Source: Odontocerum albicorne (Eukaryota > Arthropoda > Insecta > Trichoptera > Odontoceridae). From it: 64,000 bases of DNA. Location of the stretch: contig OX463848.1 of assembly GCA_949825065.1 (NCBI GenBank), forward strand, positions 29,455,549-29,519,548, written 5' to 3'. Both the position numbers and the translations under genes were made by a program. Of the stretch, positions 60,525 through 64,000 are shown one piece after another. The notes under the pieces are model-generated. The model did no database searches. It was not told where the DNA came from and saw only the letters and a program-made list of their open reading frames with translations. Numbering within the stretch: position 1 is the stretch's first letter; each line of letters opens with the position of its first letter.

Positions 60525-60780
60525 ATAGCATTGTTCGTGAATTACCCACCAGGGGTTTTGAATTTGATTCCCAAAAACAATTATACTCACACGCGCAAGA
60601 CGTGTGCGAGTGTTGTTGCCTTTTCACGTTCATTAATATTGCTAACAATTGCAATTAGGAACAATGGGTTCCGTGACCTCTTCAGGGGCTATAAGCCCGA
60701 TGGCTCGTGTAACAGGGCCGAAGACAATATGGTTTCCCATCCACGCTTTTCAATGTATCTTAATTAGACTCGGATTTGTT
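60525..60780 (+). repeat. SINE-2 copy, plus orientation
   Basis: 'ggggttttgaatttgattcc' (B-box region), 'acgtgtgcgagtgttgttgc', 'cagggccgaagacaatatgg' and 'cacgcttttcaatgtatctt' correspond to the head end, middle and 3' end of SINE-2. The 5' part of the head is poorly preserved. Confidence 0.7.
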
Positions 60781-60814
60781 GAATTGCACCATACGGAAAA
60801 AAAAATTATTTTGC

Positions 60815-61012
60815 ACTTTTGTCGTGTACAGTACAACCTGGCGTGTTTATTCTCCATGCGGCAATCTTTTCCAACCAATCAGAAAGATGTGAAAAAACTT
60901 TAAAAGAAAATCAGACTAGAGTCCTTTTTGAAACAAAACCTATGTTCGAACATGAATCGAACCCGCAACAATCAGTTCGAAAGCTAGGCGTCTTTTATCA
61001 ACGAAATCACGA
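60815..61012 (-). repeat. SINE-1 copy
   Basis: 'gtgtacagtacaacctggcg', 'catgcggcaatcttttccaa', 'gaaaatcagactagagtcct', 'tgaatcgaacccgcaacaat', 'gctaggcgtcttttatcaac'. Tail to B box are readable; the A box is lost. Confidence 0.8.
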
Positions 61013-61014
61013 AT

Positions 61015-61555
61015 GTCATCATTAATAAAAAAATATGAAAACGGTAAAATCATATTTTTCCCGCCTTATTTGTCACTAAACAATAAAAATATCAAATGTA
61101 TATTTAGGACATTAATACGAGTGTTATCACCTCCCAGTGTTATTCTGTCACTAACCCGGCATGGTGTCTCGCTGAGCATTCCGGTTCACGCACCAATAAG
61201 GCTTTCTTTCATTTTCCAGCACTCGCTTCGTTACAGATTTCTTGTCTAACCTCATTATTTACCTAAGCGCCAGGGGTTGTCAACATTTGATACATATTGT
61301 ATTGTAATATGGTCGTTCGCTAATTACTGGAGCGGTAGCTGACTCAGATGTGAATCTTGGTATTTGATTCAACGCTTTAGGATTCAGGAGGATGGTGGGT
61401 TATTTGACCTAAGTTTGAATGATTTTTTTCTATCCATCGACATAACTTATAACATCTTCACTGACCTGCTAACATAACTGAACTGTGCATGAAATGAACA
61501 CTTAATTGAGATTTAAGAAATCGTCTTAATGTGAAACATGAGATTAAGATAAACA
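61015..61555. other. no gene recognised
   Basis: 61120-61240 is less A+T-rich without a supported frame; otherwise nothing. Confidence 0.45.
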
Positions 61556-61562
61556 CAACTAA

Positions 61563-61740
61563 CCTCCTCGTTCCGTAAGAAACACGATTTCTGTTAAAAA
61601 TATATCAGAATCATCTTTGAACGCTGCATTTAGACCGAGAGAGACGGAGGCAAATTGTGAGCCGAGTTTTAGACATACGATTAGCAGCGGACCACAACGC
61701 TCAGCAATAAGTACACGATGAAGAAAATAATAAGAATAAA
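61563..61740 (-). CDS. possible internal exon, weak
   Basis: The minus-strand frame RCGPLLIVCLKLGSQFASVS, then LGLNAAFKDDSDIFLTEIVF and LTERG, sits in less A+T-rich DNA. It is preceded by a pyrimidine-rich stretch ending '...cttattgctgag' and followed by a donor-like GAG|GTTAGT at 61567-61559. The opposite strand is also open (SVRNTISVKNISESSLNAAF and on), so the coding strand is uncertain. There is no ATG in the minus frame near its start, so it could only be internal. No domain recognised. Confidence 0.2.
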
Positions 61741-61899
61741 AAATAGCCACAGATATTGTATATCCTAAGCCTTTATGAGGATTTTTAAGTTCTCGCGTTT
61801 AAAAAGAGATCACAACATAACGGAAGAGCACACGCCGTTTACTTACCGAAGTCACTTCGAGTAACTTGGACGACTTCTCCTTCTTCTTTCATATGGCAC

Positions 61900-62088
61900 C
61901 TTTAAACATATAGATTCAACATATCCAAATAAGTGATGTTAAGAAAATATCTTTGTTTCCAATAATCGAGCCTTAGAATTTATAGAACCACTAGAGTAGG
62001 CATGGAACTCACAGTTCGTCAATGCACGCATTGGCAACACTAGCACACATGAAATAGCAACAACACTCGCACATGTACTCGGCATGCG
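61900..62088 (-). repeat. SINE-2 body
   Basis: 'caacatatccaaataagtga', 'tttgtttccaataatcgagc', 'accactagagtaggcatgga', 'cagttcgtcaatgcacgcat', 'caacaacactcgcacatgta'. It extends further toward the head than the 38.3-kb copy. Confidence 0.75.
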
Positions 62089-62089
62089 A

Positions 62090-62300
62090 ATATTATTACT
62101 GTTTGAACTATTTTACCAGACTGGAATATATTTTTTCCTGTAAGGTACTCGCCGTTGGTGGGCCTTGTAGTCGAAAACCCTCTCGCAATTCCAATGCCAA
62201 TTCAGTAGGAAAGCAAAGCTGGACCGTGGAGTTTTTTTGAAGCGAAACTTCTATTGGCGCGGTGGGGCAAATTGGCCTGAACGTCACGAAAAGTGAAACC
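62090..62300. other. G+C-richer flank of an A/T-only block
   Basis: 'gcgaaacttctattggcgcg' (62236 on) and, beyond the A/T block, 'agtttcacttctaccgcgcg' (62939 on) share a word order that could mark the two sides of one element. Not resolved into ends or a target duplication. Confidence 0.4.
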
Positions 62301-62304
62301 GTGT

Positions 62305-62835
62305 ATTATATTATTATTATTTATTATTTTGAAATATTTTATTCATTAATAATTAATTTATAGTTATTTATTATTAATAATTATTAATATTAATTATTAT
62401 TAAAATTATTTTTTATTATTTAAATTATTATTATTTATTATTAAAACTTAAAAATAAATTATGTTTTGTTATTAATCATTTTTATATTAATATATTTAAC
62501 ATTTATTAATTTCATTTTATATTAAATTATTTTATTTAATATTTATTTTAATTTATAATTTTAATAATATATGGTATATGTGTTATTTTAATATTAATAA
62601 TGATATTATTATTATATTATAATTAATTCTTATATAATTAATTAATAATAAAAATAATATAAAAGTAAGTAAATAATTATAAAGAAATAATTAATTTACT
62701 AATTAATAATAACATAAAAATATTAATGTATTTAATATTAAAAAATATTAATTTAGTATTATTAGGTGTATTATATTATCATTAACATTATTATTTATTA
62801 TTAAAAATATATTTTTTTATTTAATTAAGAGAGAT
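62305..62835. repeat. A/T-only degenerate TTA/ATT block
   Basis: More than 500 bases with only a handful of G or C, made of irregular tta, att, aat and taa words in both orders. It is less regular than a microsatellite and behaves as a cryptically simple sequence. Confidence 0.9.
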
Positions 62836-62839
62836 TTTC

Positions 62840-63130
62840 TTGAATTAAATTCCACATAACCATTTCCTAATCCTAAAAAAATTGTTAACAAATGGAAAAA
62901 AAGCAATGCATAAAATCAACTTTTCCTAGGAGCTAAGAAGTTTCACTTCTACCGCGCGAGAGTCTCACGCATGTGTTTTTTTTTTAAGTGAGTGAGCCGT
63001 TACACGCCAGAAAACTCACCGGCCATACCACTGTACTAGACACCGAAGGAAGACGATCGGAGTACGTCGGTATGTGTTATCCTTTTTTTTGGAAGAACAG
63101 ATGTAACCAAAGTCATAGGTATCCTTAGGC
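62840..63130. other. no gene recognised
   Basis: Includes the 'accgcgcg' motif noted above and 'gtgagtgagccgttacacgc'; no frame or repeat match. Confidence 0.45.
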
Positions 63131-63132
63131 TC

Positions 63133-63214
63133 CCGAATACTAGGCGGGAACAATACCGTCTATCTTTCCGCACGGAAATCCAGTGTGTTACCGCGATGCC
63201 ATGCTCCTCATGTA
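63133..63214 (-). repeat. tRNA-like SINE-2 head
   Basis: The minus strand reads 'gaggagcatggcatcgcggt' then 'aacacactggatttccgtgc' then 'ggaaagatagacggtattgt', matching 40455-40535 position by position, with the B box worn (ggtattgttccc). Confidence 0.75.
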
Positions 63215-63215
63215 A

Positions 63216-63292
63216 GGTACTACTCGTATTGGGGATCAATCCCGAAGCCCCTGGGGTGGAAATCAAACGTCTTACCAACAAGGCGGACTTTA
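63216..63292 (-). repeat. SINE-1 head joined to the SINE-2 head
   Basis: 'tggggatcaatcccgaagcc' then 'aatcaaacgtcttaccaaca' and 'aggcgga' are a reversed SINE-1 head (B box ggattgatcccc), directly abutting the SINE-2 head in the same orientation. Confidence 0.7.
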
Positions 63293-63294
63293 AC

Positions 63295-63780
63295 TATATG
63301 GAACTATGTTATCAAAATGTGATAATAATTTACTTTGTTATTAATTACCATTATTCAGTGAAATAACAGTAGTACATACTTATTAAATAATTTATATTAT
63401 GTTATGATTTTCGAAACAGTAGGTACCCAAAATGGCCAATCGAGTTAAAAAACTATATAACCAAACGCAAATTCATATGGCTGTACATATTGTGAGCCCA
63501 AGTGCATCTAAGTGTATCAAGCTTCTGAGAAGGCACACCATTAACACAGTTTAGTCACGTAACGAACTGACAAACTCTTCAAGACTTTGAATACCACATA
63601 TCAATTTAAAGATTAAAATCATCTTACTTTAAAACTTATTCATTGAAAAATTTCGACAAATACTCGTAATTAATTATTTTTTTAATTAAAAAAATTGTTC
63701 ACTTTATTTTGTTTCATTCAATTAATTTTCTTCTTAATTTCATATTTATTGATATTTTTTTAATAAATTATTGAAAAACT
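63295..63780. other. no feature recognised
   Basis: A+T-rich, nothing seen. Confidence 0.5.
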
Positions 63781-63784
63781 TATT

Positions 63785-63945
63785 TCTTATGTTTTATTGA
63801 CCACTGTTTTATATGAGTTCACTACCGGTTTCAAAGACCTCAGTCTTCCTCGTCAGGTGAATATGAACTTCACCTGACATTTTCCTTTGACGAGGAAGAC
63901 AGGTTATTTGGAATCGGTAGTTAACTCAAATGATACAGTGTTAAA
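63785..63945. mobile_element. fold-back element with two opposed CTGACGA...GAAAC-type arms
   Basis: The left arm (minus) reads 'ttcacctgacgaggaagact' then 'gaggtctttgaaaccggtag' and 'tgaactcatataaaacagtg'. The right arm (plus) reads 'ttgacgaggaagacaggtta' then 'tttggaatcggtagttaact' and 'caaatgatacagtg'. The arms are diverged copies of one terminus facing each other, as at 35.0-35.2 kb, with 'aatatgaac' between. In the left arm AAGAC/GTCTT forms the stem between CTGACGA and GAAAC. Confidence 0.75.
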
Positions 63946-64000
63946 TAATAAATTAAAAATAAGCGTTTTATTTATTTTATAAAAAATATATAAATATGAC

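Overview
The window is A+T-rich (about 70% by eye), has no operon-like gene packing, and is filled with decayed transposable elements, tRNA-headed SINEs and tandem repeats. This points to a repeat-dense arthropod nuclear genome, most likely an insect; I cannot name the species. Almost no protein-coding gene is present. The one convincing host exon is at 50234-50657 (+): 141 codons closed by a GTAAGT splice donor, product not recognised. Its downstream intron carries a LINE remnant, a 21-22 bp tandem repeat and a 42 bp duplication.

Most of the content is mobile. One non-LTR retrotransposon family (here LINE-A) has about a dozen 5'-truncated copies at 2.2, 6.3-7.2, 8.0-8.8, 9.5-9.8, 18.4-18.8, 19.4, 26.1, 31.7-32.2, 35.8-36.7, 37.5-37.9, 45.7-46.3 and 50.7-51.1 kb. 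They share a 'GHV-RMNE' reverse-transcriptase C-terminus and a CCCC-GACA-GGGG hairpin near the 3' end. Other reverse-transcriptase remnants lie at 30.5, 32.6-32.8, 33.8-34.2, 52.5-52.7 and 54.3-54.9 kb. DNA transposons are a decayed mariner at the left edge (1-430, minus), two hAT-type elements with exact 8-bp target duplications (9920-10237 and 14995-15540), a TA-flanked element with 46-bp inverted ends (20478-21191), a 217-bp MITE (41890-42106), and a 1.4-kb piggyBac-like element with TTAA on both sides and a broken transposase (56176-57575). Two tRNA-headed SINE families (SINE-1 about 20 copies, SINE-2 about 8) are scattered throughout.

Tandem and inverted structure is unusually rich. There is a perfect (TG)n array of 2128 bp (57751-59878). 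Two (TA)n arrays (46535-46710, 47844-48046) bracket a 343-bp segment present twice directly and once inverted without visible divergence. Minisatellites have units of 34, about 62/123, 45, 125-139, 51, about 25/180, 73-83 and 21-22 bp. A family of fold-back or element-end sequences at 26.3, 35.0-35.2, 39.65, 59.9 and 63.8-63.9 kb carries CTGANGA...GAAAC around a small hairpin, which resembles the hammerhead-ribozyme core of Penelope-like elements. One of these ends directly abuts the (TG)n array.

The genes do not form a pathway. The window is best read as an intergenic/intronic transposon graveyard with one host exon and several young repeat rearrangements. All homology statements come from reading motifs; no database search was possible.
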